From an uncultured Sphingomonas sp. (GTDB taxonomy: Bacteria > Pseudomonadota > Alphaproteobacteria > Sphingomonadales > Sphingomonadaceae), in contig CAJYSA010000115.1 of NCBI GenBank assembly GCA_913777325.1, forward strand, positions 1 through 40,929: DNA of 40,929 bases, read 5' to 3'. Below the pieces are notes generated by a model. That model did not search any database. It worked only from the letters and a program-made list of their open reading frames with translations, and was not told the origin of the DNA. Position 1 is the stretch's first letter. Each line of letters starts with the position of its first letter. Below, one piece after another: positions 6,828 through 14,862 of this stretch. The translations under genes and the position numbers were made by a program.

Positions 6828-9800
6828 CTACTCCGCCGGATGCGATCCCTCTCCCCGGAACGGGATGCGCCCGTGCGGCGCGCCGATGGCGTCCTGCGGC
6901 GCATGTTCGATCACCGGCCCCTCGTCGCCGGGGCGATAGGTCAGCAGGCGACGACCCAGCCACGGCCCCACCCGCCGCTCGACGCCGATCGCCAGCGAGA
7001 AGGCTGCCGGGACGATCAGCAGCGTCAGGACGGTCGACACGATCAACCCGCCGATCACCACGATCCCCATCGGCGCGCGCGACGCGCCGTCGCCCGACAG
7101 CGACAGCGCGGTCGGCACCATGCCCGCGACCATCGCCACCGTGGTCATCACGATCGGCTGCGCGCGCTTGTGCCCCGCATCGACGATCGCGTCGTAGGAC
7201 GGCACGCCCGCCTGCATCTCCTCCAGCGCGAAGTCGATCAGCAGGATCGAGTTCTTGGCGACGATCCCCAGCAGCATCAGCAGGCCGATGAACACCGGCA
7301 TCGACAGCGGATTGCCGGTGAGCCTCAGGGCGATCAACCCGCCCAGCGGCGCCAGCGTCAGCGACGCCATGTTGACCAGCGGCGGCAGCAAGCGGCGATA
7401 CAGCAGCACCAGCACCGAGAAGACCAGGAACACGCCCGCGGTCACCGCGACGATGAAGTTCTGGAGCATCTCCATCTGCCACTTGGCCTGCCCGACGCTC
7501 AGCTCGCCGACCCCGATCGGCAGGTTCTTCATCGCCGGCAATTGCTTCACCTTGGGCAGCATCACGCTGATCGTCTGCCCCGGGCTCAGGTCGGCGCCGA
7601 TCGTCAGCTGCCGCTGCTGGTTGATGCGCTGGATGCGCGTCGGTCCGGAGCCGAAGCCGATCTCGGCGACCAGGCTCAGCGGCACCGATCCGCCCGACAG
7701 CGTCGGCACCGGCAGGTTCTGGATCGTCGCCAGCTTCGAGCGCGAACTCTGTTCCAGCGCGACGCGGATCGGGATCTGCCGGTCGTTCAGCGAGAAGCGC
7801 GCGCTGTTCTGGTCGATGTCGCCGATCGTCGCGATGCGGATCGCGTTCGACAGCGCGGATGTCGTCACCCCCAGGCTGGCGGCAAGATCGAGCCGCGGCT
7901 TGATGATGATCTCCGGCCGGTTCAGGTCGCCCGCGATACGCGGCGCCAGCAGGCCGGGCACCGTGCCCATTTCCCTGACCAGCCGGTCGGCGGCCTGGCG
8001 CAGCACGACGGGATCGTCGCCGCCCAGCGTGATCGACACGTCGCGATTGTTGTCGCCCCAGCCGAATTGCGACTGGAAGTTGACGCGCGCGTCGGCGATC
8101 TTGGCGAGGTCGGGCGACACGCGCCGCTCGAACTCGGTCGAGGTCAGGTCGCGCTTCTCACGCAGCTGCGCGGTGACGCGCCCCGATCCGACGAGGGTGC
8201 GGGTGTAGATGCTCTCCACCTCGGGCTGCTTGAGCAACAGCGCATAGACCTGATCGACCACGTTCTGCGTCGTGTTCAGCGTGCTGCCCGGCGGCATCGT
8301 GATCGTGACGGTGGAGGTCGGCATGTCGCGCGCCGGCTGGAACGTCATCGGCGAGGTGGCGAACAGCGCGATCGTGCCGACGAACGCCAGCACGCCCGCG
8401 CCGATCATCCACAGGCGGTGATCGCGCCAATATCCGACGGCGCGGTGGATGCCGCCCTTGGCCCGCGCGCGCGCCGCCCTGGTGCTGTCGAGCGTCCAGA
8501 CCAGCAATCGCTGATATCCGTTGAGCAACGGCCCGCCGCCATGCTCGACATGACCGCCGGCCTTCAGGAAGTAAGCCGCCACCATCGGCGTGATCAGCCG
8601 TGCGACGGCGAGGCTCATCAGCACCGCCGCGACGACGGTCAGGCCGAAATTCTTGAAGAATTGCCCCGCGATGCCCGGCATCAGCCCGACCGGCAGGAAC
8701 ACCGCGACGATCGCCATCGTCGTCGCCAGCACGGCGAGCCCGATCTCGTCCGCGGCGTCGATCGATGCCTGGTACGCGGTCTTGCCCATGCGCATGTGGC
8801 GGACGATGTTCTCGATCTCGACGATGGCGTCATCGACCAGCACGCCCGCGACCAGACTCAGCGCCAGCATGGTCATGTTGTTGAGCGTGAAGCCCATCAG
8901 GTCCATGAACCAGAACGCCGGGATCGCCGAGAGCGGGATTGCGAGCGCCGAGATGATCGTCGCGCGCCAGTCGCGCAGGAACAGGAACACGACGATGACG
9001 GCCAGGATAGCGCCCTCGATCATCGCGTGGATCGCGGTCTTGAACTGCTCGAGCGGATATTTCGACCCGTCGTAGCGCAGCTTGAAGCGGACCTGCGGGT
9101 TGCGCTTTTCCAGCCCCTCCAGCTTGGCCTTGGCCTCGCGGAACACCGTCACGTCCGACGCACCCTTGGCGCGCGTGAAGTCGAACGACAGCGCCTGCCG
9201 CCCGTCGACCGACGCGGCGGAGCGCTGCTCGGCATACAGGTCGCGCACCGTCGCCACGTCCGACAGCCGGATCGTGCGCCCGCCGCCGATGTTGATCTGA
9301 TACTGGCCCAGGTCGTAGGCGGTGCGCGCATTGCCCAGCACGCGCACCGACTGTTCGGCGCCCGCGATCTCGGCGCGCCCGCCCGGCGCGTTCAGGTTCA
9401 CCTGCCGCAACTGCGCGTTGATCTGGCTGGCGGTCAGCCCCTGCGCGGCCAGCTTGGCGGGATCGAGGATCACGCGGATCTCGCGACTGACCCCGCCGTT
9501 GCGCGTCACGCCGCCGATGCCGGGAACCGACATCAGCTCCTTGGTCACCGTATTGTCGATGTACCAGCTTAGCTGTTCCAGCGTCATGTCGGTGCCGACC
9601 GCGGTATAGCTGCCCAGGTCGTTGTCGTTGATCTTCACCCGGCTGACCTGCGGCTCCAGGATGCCTTCGGGCAGGTTGCCGCGGATCTGCGTGACGGCGT
9701 CGCGCGCCTCGTTCACCGCGCGGTCGATCGGGGTGCCGATGTCGAGCTGGACGATCGTCGTCGACGTGCCTTCGGACACATACGACTGGATGATGTCGAT

Positions 9801-10037
9801 CCCCTCCAGCGAACGCACCGCCGCCTCGACGCGCTGCGTGACCTGCGTCTCCAGTTCGCTGGGCGCGGCGCCCGGCTGGGTGATGTCGATCGAGACGATC
9901 GGGAAGTCGATGTCGGGCTGTTCGTTGATGTCCATCCGCACGAAGCTGACGATCCCCGCGACCGTCAGCATCAGGAACAGGACGATCGACGGCACCGGGT
10001 TGCGGATCGACCAGGCGGAGATGTTGCGAAAGCCCAT
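6828..10037 (-). CDS. RND multidrug efflux pump, inner-membrane subunit (HAE1 type)
   Basis: This 1069-residue proton-drug antiporter belongs to the AcrB/HAE1 family. An N-terminal membrane span (about 13-32) is followed by a large porter domain. The second membrane bundle contains the paired aspartates of the proton relay in GVLVDDAIVEIENI (about residue 400), and the matching lysine lies in LLGIVAKNSILLIDFAL near 935. The length is normal for the family and both halves of the duplicated fold are present. The ATG at 10037 has a GAAAGGGG ribosome binding site eight bases upstream. It lies 14 bases after the adaptor gene, as usual for such pairs. No outer-membrane channel gene is in the window, so the pump probably borrows one. 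Substrates cannot be predicted. Confidence 0.95.
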   Translation of the reverse strand: MGFRNISAWSIRNPVPSIVLFLMLTVAGIVSFVRMDINEQPDIDFPIVSIDITQPGAAPSELETQVTQRVEAAVRSLEGIDIIQSYVSEGTSTTIVQLDIGTPIDRAVNEARDAVTQIRGNLPEGILEPQVSRVKINDNDLGSYTAVGTDMTLEQLSWYIDNTVTKELMSVPGIGGVTRNGGVSREIRVILDPAKLAAQGLTASQINAQLRQVNLNAPGGRAEIAGAEQSVRVLGNARTAYDLGQYQINIGGGRTIRLSDVATVRDLYAEQRSAASVDGRQALSFDFTRAKGASDVTVFREAKAKLEGLEKRNPQVRFKLRYDGSKYPLEQFKTAIHAMIEGAILAVIVVFLFLRDWRATIISALAIPLSAIPAFWFMDLMGFTLNNMTMLALSLVAGVLVDDAIVEIENIVRHMRMGKTAYQASIDAADEIGLAVLATTMAIVAVFLPVGLMPGIAGQFFKNFGLTVVAAVLMSLAVARLITPMVAAYFLKAGGHVEHGGGPLLNGYQRLLVWTLDSTRAARARAKGGIHRAVGYWRDHRLWMIGAGVLAFVGTIALFATSPMTFQPARDMPTSTVTITMPPGSTLNTTQNVVDQVYALLLKQPEVESIYTRTLVGSGRVTAQLREKRDLTSTEFERRVSPDLAKIADARVNFQSQFGWGDNNRDVSITLGGDDPVVLRQAADRLVREMGTVPGLLAPRIAGDLNRPEIIIKPRLDLAASLGVTTSALSNAIRIATIGDIDQNSARFSLNDRQIPIRVALEQSSRSKLATIQNLPVPTLSGGSVPLSLVAEIGFGSGPTRIQRINQQRQLTIGADLSPGQTISVMLPKVKQLPAMKNLPIGVGELSVGQAKWQMEMLQNFIVAVTAGVFLVFSVLVLLYRRLLPPLVNMASLTLAPLGGLIALRLTGNPLSMPVFIGLLMLLGIVAKNSILLIDFALEEMQAGVPSYDAIVDAGHKRAQPIVMTTVAMVAGMVPTALSLSGDGASRAPMGIVVIGGLIVSTVLTLLIVPAAFSLAIGVERRVGPWLGRRLLTYRPGDEGPVIEHAPQDAIGAPHGRIPFRGEGSHPAE

Positions 10038-10051
10038 GGCGGCGCCCCTTT

Positions 10052-11230
10052 CTACCGCGCTGCGGTCGTCTTGGCGCGTTGCGGACGCACCGTCTGGCCC
10101 GGGTTCAGGAACGCGCCCGCCGATTGCACGACGCGTTCGTCGCCGTTCAGCCCGCTGGCGATCGCCACCCGATCGTCCGCCACGACGCCCAGCGTCACGT
10201 CGCGCCGCTCGACCTTGTTCTGCGCATCGACGATATAGACGTAATTGCCGCGCTGGTCGCTCAACAGCGCCGATTGCGGCAGCTCGGGCTGGCGCGCGCC
10301 GCCCGCCGTGATCGTCGCGGTCGCGAAGCCACCGGGGCGCAATGCGACGTCGTAGGAAAGTCGGATCCGAGCGATCCCCTGGCGGGTCTGCGGATCAATC
10401 ACCGGTGAGACCTGCCACACGCTGCCCGAAAAGGCGCGCGTGTCGCCCACCGGCACCACCTTCGCGGGCGATCCGACATGCACCGCCTGCAGATCGCCTT
10501 CGGCCAGTTGCGCGCGCATCTCCATCTCGCCGTCCTTGGCCATCCGGAACAACATGCCGCTGCCCGAACTGACGATCTGCCCCGGCTCCACCCCACGCGT
10601 CAGGATCAGCCCGGCGGCGGGCGCGCGAATGTCGAGCCGCGCGTTGCGCGCGCGCTGTTCGGACAGCGTCGCCTGCGCCACCTGCAGGCGCGCGCGCGCG
10701 GCGTCGCGCGTCGCGATCCGGCGCTGGACGTCGGCCTTGGAGATGAAGCCGCGATCGACCAAGCTCTGCGCCCGCTCCAGTTCCGATTGCGCCAGCGTCA
10801 GGTCGGATTTGGCGACGTTGATCTGCGCCGCCAGCGATTGCGCGGTCTGCTGCTGCACCGATCGGTCGATCGTTGCCAGCACCTGCCCGGCGCGCACCCA
10901 CTGCCCTGGCTCCACCAGCACGCGGCTGACCATGCCGCCCTCGCCCGCGACCCCCACCGGCATCTCGCGCGTCGCGGCCAGCGTGCCCGTCGCGCTGATG
11001 TTGCGCGCCACCGCCTGCGCGCCCGGCACGATCACGGTGACGGCGGGCGCCTGGCTGGCGGCGGTCGAGGGGGGCGCGTCGGCGGTCTTGGGGCGCAGCG
11101 CATACCAGGCGGCACCGGCGATCAGCACCAGCGCGATCGCCGCGGCCAGCAGCCAGCGGCGTCGCCGCTGCGGGGTGCGATCCTCCAGCATCAGCTGCTC
11201 GCCCTGCATCTCCCCACCCTGGTACGTCAT
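10052..11230 (-). CDS. RND efflux periplasmic adaptor (membrane fusion protein)
   Basis: This 392-residue membrane fusion protein couples the RND pump to an outer-membrane channel. A cytoplasmic start is followed by a membrane anchor (about residues 27-45, WLLAAAIALVLIAGAAWYAL). Next come the lipoyl half-motif (GMVSRVLVEPGQWVRAGQVL), a helical hairpin (about 115-195), the second lipoyl half (LDIRAPAAGLILTRGVEPGQ) and beta-barrel domains. The ATG at 11230 follows AAAGGGG closely; an internal ATG seven codons on is possible. The gene is transcribed first in the pair. Its promoter region contains a perfect 15-base palindrome shared with the divergent SIMPL gene. No regulator gene is adjacent. 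Confidence 0.93.
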   Translation of the reverse strand: MTYQGGEMQGEQLMLEDRTPQRRRRWLLAAAIALVLIAGAAWYALRPKTADAPPSTAASQAPAVTVIVPGAQAVARNISATGTLAATREMPVGVAGEGGMVSRVLVEPGQWVRAGQVLATIDRSVQQQTAQSLAAQINVAKSDLTLAQSELERAQSLVDRGFISKADVQRRIATRDAARARLQVAQATLSEQRARNARLDIRAPAAGLILTRGVEPGQIVSSGSGMLFRMAKDGEMEMRAQLAEGDLQAVHVGSPAKVVPVGDTRAFSGSVWQVSPVIDPQTRQGIARIRLSYDVALRPGGFATATITAGGARQPELPQSALLSDQRGNYVYIVDAQNKVERRDVTLGVVADDRVAIASGLNGDERVVQSAGAFLNPGQTVRPQRAKTTAAR

Positions 11231-11250
11231 GATTCCCCTTTCGCGCCCCG

Positions 11251-11265
11251 GCGTGTATTACACGC
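11251..11265. promoter_or_regulatory. Palindromic operator candidate for the efflux operon
   Basis: GCGTGTATTACACGC is a perfect 7+1+7 palindrome about 20 bases upstream of the adaptor start. Read on the minus strand it covers TAATAC, a plausible -10 element, which lies 16 bases below a TTGCCT -35 match. A repressor bound here would block the efflux promoter. TetR- and MarR-type repressors often use such sites, but the protein that binds this one is not in the window. Confidence 0.55.
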
Positions 11266-11395
11266 ATATGTCACCAAGGCAAGCGACGCGCGGCGCCGGG
11301 TTTCTTACAGTCATTGCAACGGCCTGTCCCGTTCATCTTGCATTCCGCCGCACCCGGGCAGAGGCCGTTTCCACATGGATCAAGGGAGTTTTTTC

Positions 11396-12127
11396 ATGAC
11401 CCGACTGTTGCCCGCCCTGTCGCTCGGCATCGCCGCGATCGCGGCCGTCCCCGCCGGCGCGCAGGTCGCGCTGCCGATGGCCACCGTGGTGCCCGACGGC
11501 ACCGTTCTCGACGTCAGCGCCACGGGTCGCGTGTCGCGCACGCCCGATCTCGCCACGATCACCGCGGGCGTGGTGACGCAGGCACCGGTCGCCGCGACCG
11601 CGATGGCCGACAATGCGCGACAGATGGATGCGGTGGTGAAGGCGCTGAAGGCGGCGGGGATCGCGGCACGCGATCTGTCGACCAGCAACGTCGCGCTCTC
11701 GCCGCAATATCGCTATCAGGACGGCAAGCCGCCGGTCGTCACCGGCTATCAGGCGACCAATTCGGTCGCGATCCGTTTCCGCGACATCGCCAAGTCGGGG
11801 ACGGTGCTCGACGCGCTGGTGCGGGCGGGCGCCAACCAGATCGACGGACCGAACCTGTCGCTCTCCAACCCCGAAGCCGCGCTGGACGAGGCGCGGGCGC
11901 AGGCCGTCGCGAAGGCACGCGCGCGGGCGGAACTCTATGCGAAGGCGACGGGCATGACGGTGGCGCGGATCGTCGCGATCGACGAGGCCGGCGATAACGG
12001 CGGCGACCGCCCCCGCCCGATGGCGATGCTGCGCGCCGCCCCGATGGCGGCGGATGCCGCGACGGTCGTGCTGCCGGGCGAAACCGACGTGACCGCCTCG
12101 ATCAACGTCCGCTTCTTGCTCAAGTGA
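11396..12127 (+). CDS. SIMPL domain-containing periplasmic protein
   Basis: This 243-residue protein has a cleavable signal peptide (MTRLLPALSLGIAAIAAVPA, ending about residue 22) followed by a SIMPL (DUF541) domain. The family motifs include ISVSATGRVSRTPDLATITAGV-like opening strands, the TSNVALSPQYRYQDG segment and the C-terminal VTASINVRFLLK strand. SIMPL proteins (such as YggE) are periplasmic or outer-membrane-linked and have been tied to oxidative-stress tolerance; a biochemical role is not settled. The start at 11396 has GGGAG eight bases upstream; the frame stays open far upstream, but only as the shadow of the adaptor gene. It is divergent from the efflux operon. Confidence 0.9.
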   Translation: MTRLLPALSLGIAAIAAVPAGAQVALPMATVVPDGTVLDVSATGRVSRTPDLATITAGVVTQAPVAATAMADNARQMDAVVKALKAAGIAARDLSTSNVALSPQYRYQDGKPPVVTGYQATNSVAIRFRDIAKSGTVLDALVRAGANQIDGPNLSLSNPEAALDEARAQAVAKARARAELYAKATGMTVARIVAIDEAGDNGGDRPRPMAMLRAAPMAADAATVVLPGETDVTASINVRFLLK

Positions 12128-12135
12128 TACGAAAA

Positions 12136-12161
12136 CGGCCGCCCGGCGGGCCGGGCGGCCG
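12136..12161. terminator. Strong hairpin after the SIMPL gene
   Basis: CGGCCGCCCG (12136-12145) pairs perfectly with CGGGCGGCCG (12152-12161) around a six-base loop, nine bases after the SIMPL stop. The A run on its left (12132-12135) would be a short U run for minus-strand transcripts, so it may serve both this gene and the convergent GlsB/YeaQ gene. Confidence 0.65.
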
Positions 12162-12189
12162 CTTCATGCCGTGATCGGTGGGCGCGCGA

Positions 12190-12447
12190 TTAGCGCACGC
12201 GACCGCGACGGGCCAGGTTGACGATCGCCAGCAGGATCACCGCGCCCAGCAGCGACACCAGGAACGAGTAGATCGTCAGCGGCGCGTTGTTGATCGACCC
12301 GCCCGAGAAGATCAGGCCGCCGAGGAAGGCGCCGACGACGCCGACGACGATGTTCAGGAAGATACCCTGCTGCGCGTCGGTGCGCATGATCATGCTGGCC
12401 AGCCAGCCGATGACGCCGCCGATGATAAGCCAGAGAATGATACCCAT
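12190..12447 (-). CDS. GlsB/YeaQ/YmgE family membrane protein
   Basis: This 85-residue protein belongs to the transglycosylase-associated (GlsB/YeaQ/YmgE) family of small stress-linked membrane proteins. Three hydrophobic segments are visible: about 3-19 (IILWLIIGGVIGWLASM), 28-48 (GIFLNIVVGVVGAFLGGLIF) and 58-78. The GG-rich loops between them and a basic C-terminus (RRGRVR) are typical of the family. A GAGGGGAG ribosome binding site precedes the ATG. Despite the family name, no transglycosylase activity is established. Relatives are often induced by general stress, but I find no convincing EcfG-type promoter here, only a GGAAC at 12517-12521 (minus strand) with a poor partner. It is convergent with the SIMPL gene. 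Confidence 0.9.
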   Translation of the reverse strand: MGIILWLIIGGVIGWLASMIMRTDAQQGIFLNIVVGVVGAFLGGLIFSGGSINNAPLTIYSFLVSLLGAVILLAIVNLARRGRVR

Positions 12448-12603
12448 GATAATACTCCCCTCAGATGCGCCCGGAGTGGCTGCTCTGGCGGGAATTACTC
12501 ACGAAGCCGGCACATTGTTCCGGCCCCGTAATCCGTATTGCGACGATCGGTAACGGCCTGCGCGGGCACGACTGTCTCGCACGGGGACGGTTGCTGCCGT
12601 GCG

Positions 12604-12906
12604 TCAGAACTTCTGCTGGCGTTCGTAGAGCGACTTGTAGTGCTGGATACGCGTCACGCGCAGCCCGGGCATCCCCGAACGGTCGATCGCGCGCTGCCAG
12701 CCGGCGAATTCCTCCACCGTCAGCCCGTAGCGTGTGCACACGTCGTCGACGCTCAACAGCCCGCCGCTCACCGCGGCGACCACCTCGGCCTTGCGGCGCA
12801 CGACCCAGCGGGTCGTGTTGGCGGGCGGCAGCGTGTCGAGCGTCAGCGGTTCTCCCAGCGGACCGATGACCTTGGCAGGGCGACTGTTGTTTTGTTGTTC
12901 GATCAT
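12604..12906 (-). CDS. sciP: SciP-like CtrA inhibitory protein (DUF1153)
   Basis: This 100-residue protein matches DUF1153, the family of SciP. In Caulobacter SciP binds the master regulator CtrA and blocks transcription of its targets in G1. The conserved core is present: VIGPLGEPLTLDTLPP, then RWVVRRKAEVVAAVSGGLLS, then the helix-turn-helix YGLTVEEFAGWQRAIDR and a basic end, VTRIQHYKSLYE. I chose the ATG at 12906, preceded by GAGG at a normal distance; the ATG at 12942 gives a longer, family-atypical N-terminus. Its presence implies that CtrA-based cell-cycle control operates in this organism. Targets and cell-cycle role are inferred from Caulobacter. It lies about 100 bases from the 57-codon ORF toward mnmA. 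Confidence 0.92.
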   Translation of the reverse strand: MIEQQNNSRPAKVIGPLGEPLTLDTLPPANTTRWVVRRKAEVVAAVSGGLLSVDDVCTRYGLTVEEFAGWQRAIDRSGMPGLRVTRIQHYKSLYERQQKF

Positions 12907-13007
12907 TCCAAACCTCGGTTCGGGGCCGCGACCCCATTCCATGTCGTGACTGCTGCGTAACGGCGATGGATTGAACGGCTCCTAAATCGGCGCGGTAAAC
13001 GACCTCT

Positions 13008-13181
13008 TCACGGCTGTTTCCAATTCGTGAGCTGCGCGGCGGCATCGGCGTTGAAGGCGCCGCCGGGCACGCGCGCCGGCTCGCCCAGCGCGCGTGCGAC
13101 CTTGGCGGTACGCGACGCGAACTGGCGGGCCCGCAGGCTGCAAAGCAGCGGCACGTCGGGGGGAGGTGTCTCGGCTGTCAT
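13008..13181 (-). CDS. Small hypothetical protein, 57 residues
   Basis: A short frame starts at the ATG at 13181, directly after a run of G residues that can act as a ribosome binding site, and ends in TGA at 13008. The product starts MTAETPPPDVPLLCSLRARQ and contains a basic middle, then GEPARVPGGAFNADAAAQLT. It has no signal peptide or membrane span and I do not recognise a family. It sits divergently from mnmA, whose start is 92 bases away, and upstream of sciP on the same strand. Its third-position G+C preference fits a real gene in this genome, but so short a frame could be chance. Confidence 0.45.
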   Translation of the reverse strand: MTAETPPPDVPLLCSLRARQFASRTAKVARALGEPARVPGGAFNADAAAQLTNWKQP

Positions 13182-13273
13182 CCCCCCCGTCTACCCGATC
13201 GGGTCTGAAGGCCCGGTAAAGCCCTGGGAAAGGGTTCGTTCATTTCGGTTTACGCCACCCCGGTCGCGGCTGT

Positions 13274-14389
13274 ATGATGCCCGCCATCATGGACAGCGGT
13301 GAATTCCAGCTCGCGCCCGGTGCGCGGCGCATCGTCGTGGCGATGTCGGGCGGGGTCGACAGTTCGGTCGTCGCCGCGCTGGCCGCGCGTCAGCCGGGTG
13401 CCGAGGTGATCGGGGTCACGCTCCAGCTCTACGATCACGGTGAGGCGACGAAGCGTGCCGGCGCGTGCTGCGCGGGGCGCGACATTCGCGATGCGCGTGC
13501 GGTGTGCGACCGGCTGGGTATCGCGCACTACGTCTTCGACCACGAGAGCAGCTTCCGCGCGAACGTCGTCGATCGCTTCGCCGACGAATATCTGGCCGGG
13601 CGCACGCCGATTCCGTGCGTCCAGTGCAACATGGGGCCGAAATTCACCGATTTGCTGGCGCTCGCCCGCGATCTGGATGCCGATTGCCTCGCCACCGGCC
13701 ATTATGTGCGGCGCGTGGCTGGCCCGGCGGGGGCGGAGTTGCACCGCGCCGCCGATCCCGCGCGCGACCAGAGCTATTTCCTGTTCGCCACCACGCAGGC
13801 GCAACTGAATTTCCTGCGCTTCCCGCTCGGCGGATTACCCAAGCCGCGCGTCCGCGCACTGGCCGCCGAACTGGCGCTGTTGGTCGCGGACAAGCCCGAC
13901 AGCCAGGATATCTGCTTCGTCCCCGACGGCGACTATGCCTCGCTCGTCAAGAAGCTGCGGCCCGAGGCGGCGACCGGCGGCGACATCGTCGATCTGGCGG
14001 GCCGCAAGCTCGGCGAGCATCGCGGGCTGGTCCATTATACCGTCGGGCAGCGGCGCGGGCTGGAGATCGGCGGCAGTGCCGAGCCGCTCTATGTCGTGCG
14101 GCTGGAGGCGGAGGCGCGGCGCGTCGTCGTCGGCCCGCGGGCGGCGCTGGCGGTCGCGGCGGCGCGGCTGGAGGGGATCAACGTGCTCGGTCCGCTTGAC
14201 GGGCCACTGACCGCCAAGGTCCGTTCGATGGCGAAGCCGGTGCCGGCGCGGATGATCGGGGACCGGCTGGTGTTCGACGCCCCCGAATATGGCGTCGCCC
14301 CCGGTCAGGCGGCGGTGCTCTACGCGGGCGATCGCGTGCTGGGCGGCGGCTGGATCGCGGCGACCGAGCCGGCGCTCGCCGCCGCGTGA
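13274..14389 (+). CDS. mnmA: tRNA-specific 2-thiouridylase MnmA
   Basis: This 371-residue enzyme adds sulfur to uridine 34 in the anticodons of tRNA-Lys, -Glu and -Gln, using ATP and a persulfide relay. The N-terminal PP-loop SGGVDSS (25-31) binds ATP. The two catalytic cysteines lie in the motifs PCVQCN (near residue 115) and DICFVP (near 214). A tRNA-binding segment [10 protein letters not shown] and the C-terminal beta-barrel are present and the length is normal. Three ATGs (13274, 13277, 13289) lie close together with no clear Shine-Dalgarno sequence; I give the longest. Neighbouring genes do not share its pathway. Confidence 0.96.
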   Translation: MMPAIMDSGEFQLAPGARRIVVAMSGGVDSSVVAALAARQPGAEVIGVTLQLYDHGEATKRAGACCAGRDIRDARAVCDRLGIAHYVFDHESSFRANVVDRFADEYLAGRTPIPCVQCNMGPKFTDLLALARDLDADCLATGHYVRRVAGPAGAELHRAADPARDQSYFLFATTQAQLNFLRFPLGGLPKPRVRALAAELALLVADKPDSQDICFVPDGDYASLVKKLRPEAATGGDIVDLAGRKLGEHRGLVHYTVGQRRGLEIGGSAEPLYVVRLEAEARRVVVGPRAALAVAAARLEGINVLGPLDGPLTAKVRSMAKPVPARMIGDRLVFDAPEYGVAPGQAAVLYAGDRVLGGGWIAATEPALAAA

Positions 14390-14396
14390 TCACCCC

Positions 14397-14417
14397 CCTC
14401 TCCCTGCGAGGGAGAGG
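14397..14417. repeat. Hairpin after mnmA
   Basis: CCTCTCCCT and AGGGAGAGG form a perfect nine-base stem with a three-base loop, eight bases after the mnmA stop. No T run follows, so it is not a standard intrinsic terminator. Palindromes of this CCCTCTCC type are commonly scattered between genes in G+C-rich proteobacteria. Confidence 0.55.
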
Positions 14418-14508
14418 AAGGAAGCGCCCCCTCCGACAAAAGGCCCGGCGCCATCGGGGCACCGGGACCAGTTTCGTCTAGGGAGCAACTCCAGACGGTT
14501 CAGATGGC

Positions 14509-14532
14509 GGGCGGCGCCGCGAGGCGCCGCCC
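14509..14532. terminator. Hairpin downstream of the small lipoprotein gene
   Basis: GGGCGGCGCC-type arms form a ten-base stem around GCGA (14519-14522), ten bases beyond the stop of the minus-strand lipoprotein gene. Position suggests a transcription end signal for that gene; there is no clear T run on either strand. Confidence 0.45.
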
Positions 14533-14542
14533 CGCGAACTCT

Positions 14543-14764
14543 TTACAGCGCGTTGGTGGTCGCCAGGTTGCCGTCGGCCGCGTTCAGCGGCAGCGCGCCC
14601 GCATCGGTCGCGTTCTCGTCCGCCGGCAGCGTGTCGTTCAACGCCGCGTCGGTGCCGACGTCGGCATTGATCGCGCTGTCATTGGCGGAATCGGTCTTCG
14701 ATCCGCATGCCGCCACCGCAAGAGCCAGCGCCACCGCCGACGCACCTGCCACGATCTTCTTCAT
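14543..14764 (-). CDS. Small lipoprotein of unknown function
   Basis: This 73-residue protein begins MKKIVAGASAVALALAVAAC, a clear lipoprotein signal peptide with the lipobox VAAC (cysteine near residue 20). The mature part (about 53 residues) is acidic and low in complexity, rich in Ala, Asp, Asn and Thr, and resembles no family I recognise. The ATG at 14764 is preceded by AAGGGG; a TTG one codon earlier is less likely. The gene stands alone between mnmA and the SMP-30-like gene. Small acidic lipoproteins of this kind are common in sphingomonads, but a function cannot be given. Confidence 0.75.
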   Translation of the reverse strand: MKKIVAGASAVALALAVAACGSKTDSANDSAINADVGTDAALNDTLPADENATDAGALPLNAADGNLATTNAL

Positions 14765-14862
14765 CAACGCTCATCCCCTTCGTGGTCGATGGCGATGCGC
14801 CATCGTCGCGGGCAATCTACACCAATCCGATGGGAGATCAAGTGCGCACGCGACGGGTGCGA

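Noticed and set aside
6840-9572. A 910-codon plus-strand frame opposite the efflux pump gene
   Set aside because: Same artefact as above: Arg/His/Gln-rich translation, no domain, no ribosome binding site.
10478-11395. Upstream extension of the SIMPL gene frame
   Set aside because: It lies opposite the adaptor gene; a signal peptide and ribosome binding site place the start at 11396.
12496-12521. EcfG-type (general stress) promoter before the GlsB/YeaQ gene
   Set aside because: GGAAC is present on the minus strand but the -10 partner at 16 or 17 bases is GAGT or AGTA, not CGTT.
14397-14417. Intrinsic terminator after mnmA
   Set aside because: The stem is perfect but no T run follows; kept only as a repeat.
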